Positions 23,866 to 33,178 of a stretch of 64,000 bases of DNA are shown piece after piece. How positions within the stretch are numbered: the first letter of the stretch is position 1; the number at the start of each line of letters is the position of its first letter. Made by a program: the position numbers and the translations under genes. Source of the stretch: Prostheceraeus crozeri. Lineage: Eukaryota; Platyhelminthes; Polycladida; Euryleptidae. The stretch covers positions 1 to 64,000 of the forward strand of contig CAJQUW010006818.1 of the NCBI GenBank assembly GCA_907163375.1, given 5' to 3'. Below the pieces are notes generated by a model. The model was given only the letters and a program-made list of their open reading frames with translations. It was not told where the DNA came from and made no database searches.

Positions 23866-24480
23866 CTCAACAGTGATAGTTGACATGACATTTTTTATCA
23901 AAATGTGATGGAACATCATATTCAAAGGTAATAAAAGGCTCATCGGCTTTGTTGCGAATATTAAATGTTTAAACACATCTAGAATGAATATTTAGTGCCA
24001 CATACACCCGGATATTCATAGATAGTAATGGGATCTGGGTTGACCGACCAGTCACCAATGATGACTGGTATGATATTTTCATTAAAATGTGATGGAGCCT
24101 CATAGTTGTAGAGTTTAAGAAAGCCGTCGTTGCTATTAAACATGTTCTGATATTCTGGAATGGTCAAAGGGCCTAGGTGGGCCGGCCACTGACCAATGAT
24201 GACCAGTATAATGTTTTTCATTAATATGTGATGGAACATCCTAGTTGTATGTATTGGAATGGTCATCATTCCTGTTGTACATGCTCTGATATTCTGAAAT
24301 GGTCATAGGGCCTAGGTGGTCAGACCAGTGGCCAGTGATGATTAGCGTGTTATTTCCATTAAAAATGCGGGAACATCATAGTTATACACATTTGAATGGT
24401 CATCGTTGATACTCAACATATTCTGAAACTCAGAAATGGTAAAGGGTTTGGTTGGTCCGTCTGTTAATAGACTGTCTGGT
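23866..24480 (-). repeat. Tandem units of about 138 bp, coding-like
   Basis: Three clear units and one partial unit share 'CCAATGATGA', 'CATTAAAATGTGATGGA', 'TGATATTCTGGAATGGTCA' and 'GGGCCTAGGTGG'. Block starts at 24055 and 24193 are 138 bp apart (46 codons); the next at 24332 is 139 bp on. On the minus strand the units read as repeated peptides (EYQNMFNSNDGF, NYEAPSHFNENIIPVIIGDW). This suggests a decayed protein-repeat array. No protein family is recognised. Confidence 0.65.
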
Positions 24481-24572
24481 CCATTCCTGTTTTTCGTTTG
24501 TTTTTAGTGTTGAGCCTACAAATATATTTTCTTAACTCTAAATGTATTTCCGCACATGTACCTACAAGTACC

Positions 24573-25043
24573 CACTAGGTGACATGCCACGCTCAATTAC
24601 GCGTAATTCACGCGCAAACTACGTGTAATTACACATGACCCTAAACATCCGTAACTATGCGTGACATTGCTGCAACATCTGTCGGCAGTCCTGTTATACT
24701 CGTACAGACTTTGCGTCTCATGTGTCTGCATGTATCAGAGGCTAAACAATGTGATAGGACCTCAATTTCATGCTCAGGGAAGACAGACCATGCTTAGCGG
24801 TTCATCTGTAGTTCAAGCGGCAGCGCAGATAGCCGTAAACGATGCACGAACTATAAACGCTCACCCGCGCGTATTCATAGACATTCCCCATGTTTTAACA
24901 GCATCAGATCAGGTGATTTCTGACTCTTAGTGCAGCGCGTATGTACCCGCATGGAAGAATAGAATGTCTTTAACCACGGATGTTTTGGGTGCTCGGCGAT
25001 GTTGTTAATTACGCGTGAATTAAGCGTGGCATGTCACCTAGTG
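24573..25043. mobile_element. MITE with CACTAGGTGACATGCC ends
   Basis: The left end CACTAGGTGACATGCCACGC is exactly inverted at the right end (25024-25043), and the similarity continues through an ACGCGTAATT-rich stretch. Flanks CAAGTACC and CATGTACT match at 6 of 8 positions, a possible decayed 8-bp duplication of hAT type. The 89-codon frame inside (24661-24930) has no recognised domain. Confidence 0.75.
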
Positions 25044-25399
25044 CATGTACTTATGATTATTGGGAAATATTCTTCAAATGCATTCATACTCAAATAATAG
25101 CGTTGGAATAGTGTTGTTATCCGCTGCAGTAGTCGTGAAAAGGCGTAAGGTATTCTGGTTAAGTAATTAACGCGGTCCATGATCAATTGTGATCCATTGT
25201 ATTCACTGATTGACTTGGAATCGCCTTTTAGGAGACAAATAACACTTTTAGGACCACTTACACTTTTAGTGCCACTTACACATTTAGTGCCAATCACATC
25301 GGGTGACAATTCTTACAAGTTTAGTACCATATTACCATTTTAGAGCCATTTGCTTACTAATTTAGTGTCACTACCTGTTATTATTATTATTATTTTTGG
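25044..25399. other. Unassigned stretch
   Basis: Diverged short repeats of TTTAGTGCCACTTACAC type lie at 25255-25375. Nothing coding was seen. Confidence 0.4.
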
Positions 25400-25630
25400 A
25401 CACGATCTCACACATTCAGATCGGTTAATGTCTCAAGACCTCGGAGACTTACCAAGCCTCATGGAGATGTTCGACGCAGGATATGAGTACTGCCAAGGAG
25501 TGCCGCTTTCGTCAATTCCGGTATGTGGTGTGCTGCAGGAATCTTGCTGAGGTAGACCTTCAACCTTGATGTGTAGGCACCCAAGGCGCCGACAACAACC
25601 GGGACAATTTCAACATGTGTTACACAACTT
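25400..25630 (-). pseudogene. R4/Dong-type LINE, C-terminal end
   Basis: On the minus strand, starting near 25630, the frame reads VTHVEIVPVVVGALGAYTS, LKVYLSKIPAAHHIP and then KAALLGSTHILRR. That is the extreme C-terminus of non-LTR retrotransposons with a restriction-like endonuclease (VPVVxGALG, ALLGTAxILR). The preceding part of such a protein ends at 30953, on the same strand, after KEKITKYQ. The two pieces fit as one protein interrupted by the 5.3 kb between them. Confidence 0.75.
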
Positions 25631-25757
25631 CTTTATTTCTAAGTGTAGGTCTTGAGAGAGAGAGAGAGATACGTTTATTCAGACTGCGAATATGAATCAA
25701 AATTAGAGACAGATTAAAAAATCAAGTCGTTACGATAAATTAAAACACGAAGTTAAG

Positions 25758-26381
25758 TTAAGATCTTGAGTCTAGGATCTTAGTCACAGAGGTATCAGAC
25801 TGCATTATGCAAACAAATGGCAGAAATGAGTTCCGACGTAGAGTAGTCCTGGAGTAAGGCACCATAAATCGACCGGAAGGTAGTAGTGGGAGAACCATTC
25901 TTGAAATAAAAGTATCTTGAATATTTAAGCTCCGGAAGAGGTTCAAAGCCAATTCTTGACGTCTGCAAACGATATCAGTTGTTGAGAGAGAATAGCTTTT
26001 TATTCTAAGACATCGGTCCTGAATTCTCTGAAGGCGCTTCGAATCTTCAGAAGACATACCAATAAAGGCCGGGCAGGCGTATTCAATTAAACTGCGAATA
26101 AGGGCGATGTAAATGCACAGAAATTTATCTTCACTTGTTACGGTCTTCATCCTTCTCAATATACAAATCCTCTGAGCACACTTCCTCTCAATGTAATCTA
26201 CATTACATCTCCATCCAAAAGAAATGTCGAGCACAAACCCCAGAAATTTGATAATGTCCTGGAATTTCACGGTTGGTAAATGGTTCTCAACGTCGAATAA
26301 GATTCCTTGAACAGACCTCGGTAGTTTACTAAACCTTTTGTTTTTTGCAAATTTAAGGATAACCAATTCCGAGCAGACCAT
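25758..26381 (-). pseudogene. LINE ORF2, C-terminal part
   Basis: This continues the reverse transcriptase in another frame. ILKFAKNKRF corresponds to the 'LNLQKTK' block of the upstream frame, followed by IKFLGFVLD, CAQRICILRRM, LCIYIALIRSLIEYACPAF and LQRIQDRCLRI, the usual thumb and tail series of CR1/jockey-type LINEs. It ends at a stop about 100 bp before the tail. The change of frame near 26340 is the one clear coding lesion of this LINE apart from the Penelope insertion. Confidence 0.88.
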
Positions 26382-27431
26382 CTAGATACGTTTTCAACTT
26401 CGATAATTGGAGTCAGTGTCATCACTGGGTCATTTTTCCTGATTCCAAACGATAGATAAACATCATCAACGTACTTTATAAGACACGTTCTTTGAAATTG
26501 GGGTTGCATAGATGATATATACAATCCAAACATGTAAGGACCGAGTATTGACCCTTGTGGGACACCGCTGGTAACATCCCTGGTCTGACTTTTAGATCCC
26601 TGATAACGAACTCTTTGTTGGCGATTAAGCAAATAATTCATTAGAAATCGAACAAAACCGGAAGGTAGTCCAGATGACCTTGCTTTCACCAGAAAATCGC
26701 GGTGTAATATCTTGTCGAATGCTTTCGAAAAGTCGAAGCTTATGAAAACAGTCGCTCCAATTTCAGGGCCATCAAAATTATTGTTAAGCGAATCATGAGC
26801 TGCGATGATGGCATGCGTAGTCAATGACCTCTTCTTTATTCCGAATTGAGAATCATCCAACAAATGCGAAAGTTTAGACCGAAGGTCATTCAGAATTACT
26901 TTTTCAAGGATCTTTGCACGAATCGGTAGGAGACTGATAAGTCGTGCCTCTGTAACTGGCGCATTACTCACTTTTGGTATGGGGATGACGTCAGCAATTT
27001 TCCATATTGAGGGGAACTTTCGTTGAAGAATGCACTCGGTTATCAGATGGTGTATAGGTTCTGCCAGAACTAGTGCAGATCTCTTGTACAGCAAAGTAGG
27101 GACATCATCACTGCCAGTCGCCTTTGGACGAAGCTGAGAAAGCATCCTCCAGATATCTTCAATTCCAAAAGCTGGAAACCAGCTGTCGTCTTCCATATTT
27201 TGAAGGTCAAGAGTGCTGGAATGATTCATTGCACTACAAAAATAGTCATTGAACTCATTGGCAATCTCAGCAGCTGAAGTAGAAGGCGAAGAAACAAAAG
27301 CATTTCCTGAGGATCCACGTTCCATCTTAATGTAGGACCATAAACCTTTTACGGACTTAGACTTCTCCGTAAAATACCTCGCTTTTGCTTTGAAAATTTC
27401 CCTTCGAGCCTTCTCATTGAGAACGTTGCAC
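26267..27431 (-). pseudogene. LINE ORF2, reverse transcriptase
   Basis: Reverse-transcriptase motifs appear in order: LRPKATGSDDVPTLLYK, WKIADVIPIPK, motif A FISFDFSKAFDKILH, motif B SGVPQGSILGP and motif C LIKYVDDVYLSF, where Tyr-Val-Asp-Asp replaces the more common YADD. The start at 27431 is not a real start. The frame is the direct continuation of the endonuclease frame at 28397-29321 once the Penelope insert and one 13-bp target copy are set aside. It copies LINE RNA at a nicked target site. Confidence 0.92.
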
Positions 27432-27479
27432 AACTCCCAGTCTCACACTCGTGTCACCCAAAGACGCAACCATGTACTG

Positions 27480-27932
27480 CCATATATTGCCTCTGTTTCT
27501 GAGGCCATTGCTCGTTATTTGTATCGCTATAATGTATCAGTCTTTTATAAGCCAATTTGTAAAATGAAAGATATTTTGAAATTGCCTAAAGATAAAGTTG
27601 ATGTCAATTGTACGAGAAATGTTATTTACAAAGTTCCTTGTGCTGATTGTGACAAAGTGTATATAGGACAAACCGGCAACAATTTCGAAACGCGGTTGAA
27701 CCAGCACCGCTCAGCTCTGAGATCAGTACATCCTGAAAAATTTGCATTAGCGGAGCACGCGTTCAAAGAAGATCATCAGATTGGTTGGAGATCCGCTGAG
27801 ATTATTTGTCGTGAGGCCAATTACAGAAAGCGTTTGTTTCTTGAAGCATGGCACTCCAAAAGACAACCTTGCCTCAATCGATGTGATCTATTTGTTCCTT
27901 CATTATATGATGAACTGTATAATTCCATGTGA
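27480..27932 (+). CDS. Penelope GIY-YIG endonuclease, C-terminal part of polyprotein
   Basis: The segment contains VIYKVPCADCDKVYIGQTGN, the GIY-YIG motif with the Cys-x2-Cys typical of Penelope endonucleases. It is followed by FETRLNQHRSALR and FALAEHAFKEDHQI (His-containing block), then EIICREANYRKRLFLEAWHS with the Glu of the nuclease, and PCLNRC near the end. The reverse transcriptase that normally precedes it is missing. The nuclease would cut target DNA during insertion. The frame to the left runs into the host LINE. Confidence 0.9.
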   Translation, partial: PYIASVSEAIARYLYRYNVSVFYKPICKMKDILKLPKDKVDVNCTRNVIYKVPCADCDKVYIGQTGNNFETRLNQHRSALRSVHPEKFALAEHAFKEDHQIGWRSAEIICREANYRKRLFLEAWHSKRQPCLNRCDLFVPSLYDELYNSM

Positions 27933-28293
27933 CTTTTGTTATTAACTTCATTAATTTTGAGACATTTTTTGATTTTTGACTTTGTAATTACATGTAATTA
28001 CTTTCGATTTTCATTATTATTATTGACGCTTCAGTATTATTATTGACTTACTGATTGACTTATTGACTTTTGACTTATTATCCCGGTGAATCCGGGGATG
28101 TGCTTTTAAAATGCCTTGCTGTTGTTATAATTGTTGGCACTCAGCTTTAGTCTTCTATTTTCTGTTTCACGCAATGACGTCATACAGTCCTATATCTACA
28201 TGTCCGTGTCTTTCATCTCTACAATATTGATTTCATGTGCAAATTCGATGTGTCTGTGATGCAGTTTCGTGAATCTTCGTTTGTCATTGTTGC

Positions 28294-28327
28294 CTGAAGA
28301 CGTGGTCTGGTTAGACCATGAAATATC
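28294..28327 (+). ncRNA. Hammerhead-ribozyme-like core 1 (Penelope 3' end)
   Basis: CTGAAGA (28294-28300), one spare C, helix II TGGTCT/AGACCA (28303-28308 with 28313-28318, extended by a G-T pair), GAAA (28320-28323), then TATC. Helix III would be the self-complementary ATAT. The order fits a type I hammerhead with minimal helix III. Confidence 0.55.
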
Positions 28328-28396
28328 GTGTGTGTATTGCACAATAATAAATCTGTACCTATCGTCTATAAGCAATTTTTTGAAACTCCCAGTCTC

Positions 28397-29321
28397 GTCT
28401 ACGGAAAGCAACCCAGCGTCGATCTATTAGCAACTTGACCAAAGGTGTCATCCAAACAGCATCAGAATTCGTCAAAAATCCTCGAGATCGAGGAATCTTG
28501 CTCAAAGCGTCCTCCAGGTAATTACAAAAGATGCTACACTTTTCATCAATGTCACGACAAGAGAAGAACATGCTAAAGTCATTCGACAAGAATTTTTGCT
28601 CAAAGTCCAACACGTGTGATTCCCGCAAGTCATACACTATATGCTCTCTTACTTCATGTTGTCTTTCAGGTGTCTTTGATTTAGTAAAAACGACATTATG
28701 ATATGAGCTCCCAATTGGTGGACCTATCACAACCATATTTTTGTCGTAATGTCCTTGTAATTTTTTTTCAACAAATATCAAGTCAAGGTTGGCTTCATTT
28801 TGGGTTGGACCATGTACAATATTGAACAAGGAGAATTTTGAGGTCAGGAAACACCTATTGTATCTGTTAAAATCCCCAGCAATGATGAGACGATGGAATG
28901 GTAATTCATTCTGATGATAGTCGATCATAGACGACAGATTTTCACTGATGTCTCTAAACTTGGGACTTTCTATGCCAGGCGGCAAGTACAGGCCGACAAT
29001 TATGAGTTTAGGAGAGTTCGTTCGAGTGCAACAAACCTCAACTTCATGAAACGACGGGGAAGACAATTTAATAGGCTGCAGGTTTTTCTTTGCCCACATA
29101 ATCATTCCGCCTCGTCCTGAGTCAAATTCTCTGTCAGTTCGATAACATGAAAATCCCGGTAACCCAAAGGCCTCTATAGGATGTTTGGAATTCAACCACG
29201 ACTCGGTACAAATTATTACATCAGGGCTTTTCGATATAGTTTGCACTTTTAACTCATCAAACTTATTACATATCGAGCGCAAATTGGTAAGGAAAATATT
29301 CGGCATTTCTTCACTTTTCAA
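28397..29321 (-). CDS. LINE ORF2, APE-type endonuclease
   Basis: The N-terminal part of ORF2 begins at Met 29321, about 20 bp after the ORF1 stop. The endonuclease series is complete: LTNLRSICNKFDEL (Asn), ICTESWLNS (Glu), GRGGMIMWAK, VGLYLPPG, RLIIAGDFNRYN (Asp-Asn), NLDLIFVEK and SSYHNVVF (final His). The frame stays open to the insertion point in RRDWE. It would nick the target DNA to prime reverse transcription. Confidence 0.9.
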
Positions 29322-29341
29322 ATTATTAGACGCAAAATTAT

Positions 29342-30295
29342 TTACTGAAAATTTTGAGCTATTTCATCAACAACGTGACCGTTAATGATCAGCTTTCTAT
29401 TTCGGACGAACGCCACATCATCAGGGTTGCATTGTCTATGCTCATAGGCCCGTTTGCGTAGTTCAATCAGTTTCTCGTTCTCGTCTGGCGTTAGATTTTC
29501 TTGGATGAATACAGTGTGCAAGTGTCTTTCTGCATGCTTGAGAAGGCGAGCTCTACTTAGGAACAGTCTGGCAGTTCTTTCAGAAGTTTTGACAAGTATA
29601 AGTCTTGGCCTCCCATCTGGACGAGGTTTACCAATTCTATGAACTTGTTTGATATTAACAAGCTCCTTTTCGAGATTCAATGGTCTAGCAACATCTCGTA
29701 GAACGCTATCAAAGGCGTCATTAAAGTTACTGCGTTCAGGGTAATTTCTGATTATAAAAGTTTTCCTTCTTTTCTTAGTTTCAATCAGCAACATTTGCTT
29801 CTTAACTGAATCGCAGGAGTTTTTCAAGTCAGCCATGCTTTGTAAGTGATGATCATTAAGAGACTTTAGTTCAGTTCTCAAGGTGGTACAGGTCACTTCT
29901 TTCTCCTCTAATTTTTTCTCAAGCGAATGAATAGAGGACTGAACATCCAACTCAAGTGCTTTTAGCTTTCTATCAAAAACTTCCGAAAGCCTCTCAAACT
30001 TAACATCGATGGATTTTTTGATGGCCGTAAGCCTCCGATCAAGTTCAGACATCATTGAACTACAAGCAATTTCAGAGCCGTATTTCAAATAATCTTCGCA
30101 TCGAGAACATATGAAAAACATGTCTGATATTTCCTTATCATATGTCTTTGATTTTCCTATGCAAACAGCGTGAAAAGTTTTGTTGCAACCAGGACTGCTA
30201 CACGAGATGATTCGTTTATCTCTGTCATTGGACTTGTCAGTTAATTTACAGGGTTCGGCGAAGCATGCATCGCAAAACGTTGATCTATCGGTCAT
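29342..30295 (-). CDS. LINE ORF1 with PHD-type zinc finger and coiled coil
   Basis: 317 residues with an intact frame. Residues about 8-65 form a PHD-like zinc finger (CDACF, CSSPGCNKTFHAVC, FFICSRC). About 75-165 is heptad-rich coiled coil with many Lys, Glu and Leu. About 170-315 is a nucleic-acid-binding-like domain (FIIRNYPE, VHRIGKPRPDGRPRLILVK, VFIQENLTPDEN). PHD-bearing ORF1 proteins are known from CR1-group LINEs. It probably coats LINE RNA and helps it reach the nucleus. ORF1 ends 20 bp before ORF2, so ORF2 may be reached by reinitiation. Confidence 0.85.
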   Translation of the reverse strand: MTDRSTFCDACFAEPCKLTDKSNDRDKRIISCSSPGCNKTFHAVCIGKSKTYDKEISDMFFICSRCEDYLKYGSEIACSSMMSELDRRLTAIKKSIDVKFERLSEVFDRKLKALELDVQSSIHSLEKKLEEKEVTCTTLRTELKSLNDHHLQSMADLKNSCDSVKKQMLLIETKKRRKTFIIRNYPERSNFNDAFDSVLRDVARPLNLEKELVNIKQVHRIGKPRPDGRPRLILVKTSERTARLFLSRARLLKHAERHLHTVFIQENLTPDENEKLIELRKRAYEHRQCNPDDVAFVRNRKLIINGHVVDEIAQNFQ

Positions 30296-30420
30296 TGTGG
30301 CTCTTGCAGAAATAAGACGATAAACTGCGACGGAGAAATAACGTCACGGGGTCACGTGGATTACGTTTACAGAAATCGATAATTGAAAGAAATTTGGCGA
30401 GCCTTCCTTTCTAATAGTCA

Positions 30421-30952
30421 GCTATAACGGCTGATTTGTAATGAAAGTTGACAGTCCCAACTTCAACAGGCAACCGGCCACAACAAAGAAGACTGAAGAA
30501 ATACACTGATGGAATCAATAATAATGATACTCAATAATAATGATATCAATAACATAATACACTGATGGAGTCTTATTAACTATAAGTTTATTAAAATTAT
30601 GAAACATTTAGACGTCGTTATGGGAATGTCCCAGCTTCAATACCGCGGACACTGGGTAAATCCAATGCCACTGTATTGCACTATGAAGTATCGCAGGCAG
30701 AGCCTTTGTACAATGCGTAGAACCAGCCGAATAACCAAACAATCACGGAATGAGATGCCTTCACCTATAGGACCAAAAAAACGAGAATTATGAGCCACCG
30801 ATTTATTTTCCCAGAAATTTGACCCTACAGCAAGCCAAAAAATCATCAGAGAATGCCAATGACACCAAAAACGACAAAAATGGGTAGGGAGGAACCCTCA
30901 AACCAACGCCAATCACTAGGCGACCAAGACAGAACGCGAGAGACACGACCGT
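30421..30952. other. Probable 5' leader of the CR1-like LINE
   Basis: No coding content is supported. Near 30512-30560 two copies of 'TACACTGATGGA' bracket AATAATGAT-type simple sequence. If the LINE is inserted in the R4-type element, this stretch belongs to the LINE's 5' leader. Confidence 0.4.
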
Positions 30953-32606
30953 TCAGCGCGTGATTGCAAGGATTTGATACTTTGTGATCTTCTCTTTCTC
31001 TTGTATGTTTTTGTCGTCGGGGACTGTTATATCTATTCTCAGAGTTTTCATTTGGATCTTATCCACCACGATGATGTCTGGTCTTCTTGCTTGTATGTAC
31101 AATGTAGTGGTCAGTCCGCACTTCGAAGTCCCACAAGATCTTTGTATCATTTGTTTCGATCACCGAGAGGGTCGTGCTTCCAATATTGATCCACCACATC
31201 AATTCCTTTGTCCTTGCAAATCGCTCTATGGATAGACTTAGCAACTTCGTTATGTCTTCGGAGATATTCCGTTCCTACCCGTTTTGAGCAGTCAGTCAGG
31301 ATGTGAGAGACAGTTTCGTCAGTTGATTTACAAAGTCTGCATTTCGGGTCTGTTGAAATCTTTAGGATATGTGCTTTATGTGCCTTCGTGTTCAGAGCCT
31401 GATCTTGTGCGGCTGTTAGCAGTGATTCGGTCTCAATCTTTAATTTGACAGTTGTCATCCAATTGTACTGTGTTTCTTTTGTTGTAATGTCCTTGGTTTG
31501 TCGGAAATATTGCCCATGCAGAGGCTTCTCATGTCACTTCCTTTGTCTGTCGTCCACTTGTGTTGTTTTCCATGTTTGGAATTTCTCGGGCCTTTGCTTC
31601 TGCTCATCTTATATCACCACCGCCAGCAGTGGATCGTCTTGAGTATTCCATATATATTCGTTGAGGCTCCTGTCCTCTCCCTCTATCACTTCCCAGATGT
31701 TCTTAAGCCCTCTACCTCCATTTCTACGAGGTTGATATATAGGCGATCGACATCGGCCCGTGGATGTAGCGCGTGGTACATTGGCATTATCTTCCTTGTC
31801 TTTCAATTTAATTCTTCCATTTCTTCGACGGGCCATTTTACAACTCCAACAGTGTAACTTATTACTGGAATGACATATGTATTGATGGCCGCTATCTTGT
31901 GTCTTGCATATACCGTAATTTTGACTTCAGTATTTGTTTCAATCGCTTTTTGTACTCTTTCTGCGCTCTGTCTTTTGCTTCTCTTTATAGATTATCTCTA
32001 TGCTGTGGTATGCCAGGGTAGCTACTTGTACCTTTCCGAACTGGTGTCATGGATAGTTCCTTCTTCTAACCGCAATCCTTGTGTTTCTTTAACATTGCCT
32101 CTATTTATTATTAGTCGCGCACACCTTTCACAGCCGAATTTCAGTCCAATGTCATCACTGAATATTTTTGTAGTATGAATGAGATTGTCGATATCTGCTT
32201 CTTTCTTGCTGTACAGCTTAAGATCGTCCATATAGAGTAAGTGGTTGATCTTACTGCTGTTTCTTAATGTGTATTATTTTCCAGCCTTTCGAACTATTTG
32301 ACTGAGCGGATTGATGGCCAAACAGAAGAGTAGAGGGGATAATGCATCACCTTGGGATATTCCTCTTCTTATCCGAACTTCACCAATGTCTTCTCCATCG
32401 TGTATTATCATTGTCGTCCAATATCTCATTGATGTCTGTAGTAGATTTCGAAGTGCACTACTTATTTTGTAGATTTCCAGGCATTTTATGATCCATACAT
32501 GCGGGACAGAATCGTGCGCTTTTTGGTAATCTATCCATGCCATTGCAAGATTAGTGTGCACTTCGATCAATCACCAATTGTTCTTTTGTGCCTCTCTTTC
32601 CAGGTT
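30953..32606 (-). pseudogene. R4/Dong-type LINE: reverse transcriptase and restriction-like endonuclease
   Basis: Minus-strand pieces in order: RGTKEQLVIDR near 32600, then TNLAMAWIDYQKAHDSVPH (motif A) and RGISQGDALSPLLFCLAINPL (motif B) in 32274-32570. MDDLKLYSKK (motif C), FSDDIGLKFGCERCA follow at 32022-32231, then NGGRGLKNI at 31609-31836. 31147-31458 has the zinc knuckle CRLCKSTDETVSHILTDC and RHNEVAKSIH. 30953-31150 has RPDIIVVDK...LRIDITVPDD...KEKITKYQ, the restriction-like nuclease. Frames are broken at several joints and the copy is dead. The C-terminal end is at 25400-25630. This order is diagnostic of LINEs whose endonuclease lies after the reverse transcriptase. Confidence 0.85.
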
Positions 32607-32640
32607 GGCTCAAAAGAACAATTGGAGACTGATCGAAGTG
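32559..32640. repeat. Hairpin: inverted duplication at the 5' edge of the R4-type LINE
   Basis: The 30-bp arms at 32559-32588 and 32611-32640 match at 28 of 30 positions, around a 22-bp loop. One arm belongs to the LINE coding sequence (KEQLVIDR); the other is an inverted partial copy outside it. Confidence 0.8.
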
Positions 32641-32972
32641 TTACAGGAGAAAATAAGAAAAGATTATGTGTTATTATTATTATTATCATTATCATACATT
32701 GCCACATGTGAGTTGGATCATAGTAGTTGTCAGTGAAAAAAATGTATTTGAGATAAAACAAAATTTTGTGAGTACCGCATTGTTTGTACTTTCTGCGGAC
32801 ATTCTTATATTGGGGAATGGACCTGCACCATACGTTCAAGATTGCATGAACATTCATCGTTTTTTCATCTCATGTTAATCTCCATTTGCTTTCATGTACT
32901 TATTCTCCTGCATTGAATTTTGTTAAATGGTCAATTTTACACCAAATTAAGAACTTGGACACACGCCGATGA
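32641..32972. other. Unassigned stretch with ATT simple repeat
   Basis: A TTA/TCA simple repeat lies at about 32670-32700. No gene was seen. Confidence 0.5.
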
Positions 32973-32976
32973 TTAA

Positions 32977-33174
32977 GGCCTCAGTCACACTGAAAGCAAA
33001 GCAAACAAGAGCGTCTCGAGCGTCCCGAGCAAACGTATCTCCGCAAGCTATCCAACGCTCTGGTTTGCTTTGCTCGCAGTGTGGCAGTCTACAGCTGCTG
33101 CAATGATGACTTTACATTTGCTGCAAAACGCTTTGCCCGGAAACGCTTGGAAAAGCTCGCAGTGTGGCTGAGGC
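32977..33174. mobile_element. 198-bp MITE with TTAA target site
   Basis: The ends GGCCTCAGTCACACTG and CAGTGTGGCTGAGGC are inverted copies with two mismatches. TTAA lies directly outside both ends (32973-32976, 33175-33178). The GTGTGGC/CAGTGT words recur inside. The TTAA duplication points to mobilisation by a piggyBac-type transposase. Confidence 0.8.
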
Positions 33175-33178
33175 TTAA

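Larger units (their letters stand above)
27445..28383 (+). mobile_element. Penelope-like element, 5'-truncated, inserted in the LINE
   Basis: It is flanked by AACTCCCAGTCTC at 27432-27444 and 28384-28396, an exact 13-bp target duplication. It lies in opposite orientation to the host LINE. It holds only the C-terminal end of the Penelope polyprotein with the GIY-YIG endonuclease, the 3' untranslated part, a hammerhead-like core and an AATAAA-bearing end. The reverse transcriptase is absent. Confidence 0.93.
25654..30420 (-). mobile_element. CR1-like LINE, near full length, with a Penelope insertion
   Basis: Minus strand, with a 3' end marked by AATAAA (25674-25679 complement) and a (TC)n tail (25654-25669). 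Order: ORF1 (PHD finger, coiled coil, RNA-binding-like end), ORF2 endonuclease, reverse transcriptase, C-terminal tail. The Penelope element at 27445-28383 interrupts ORF2. Apart from that and one frame change near 26340, the reading frames are open, so the copy is fairly young. The 5' limit is uncertain (30300-30950). Confidence 0.88.

Noticed and set aside
29405-29424. CTGATGA with a nearby GAAA on the minus strand, hammerhead-like
   Set aside because: It lies inside the LINE ORF1 coding sequence, helix II does not pair cleanly, and the codons explain it.
31445-32178. Several plus-strand frames of 65-119 codons
   Set aside because: They are shadows of the minus-strand R4-type LINE.
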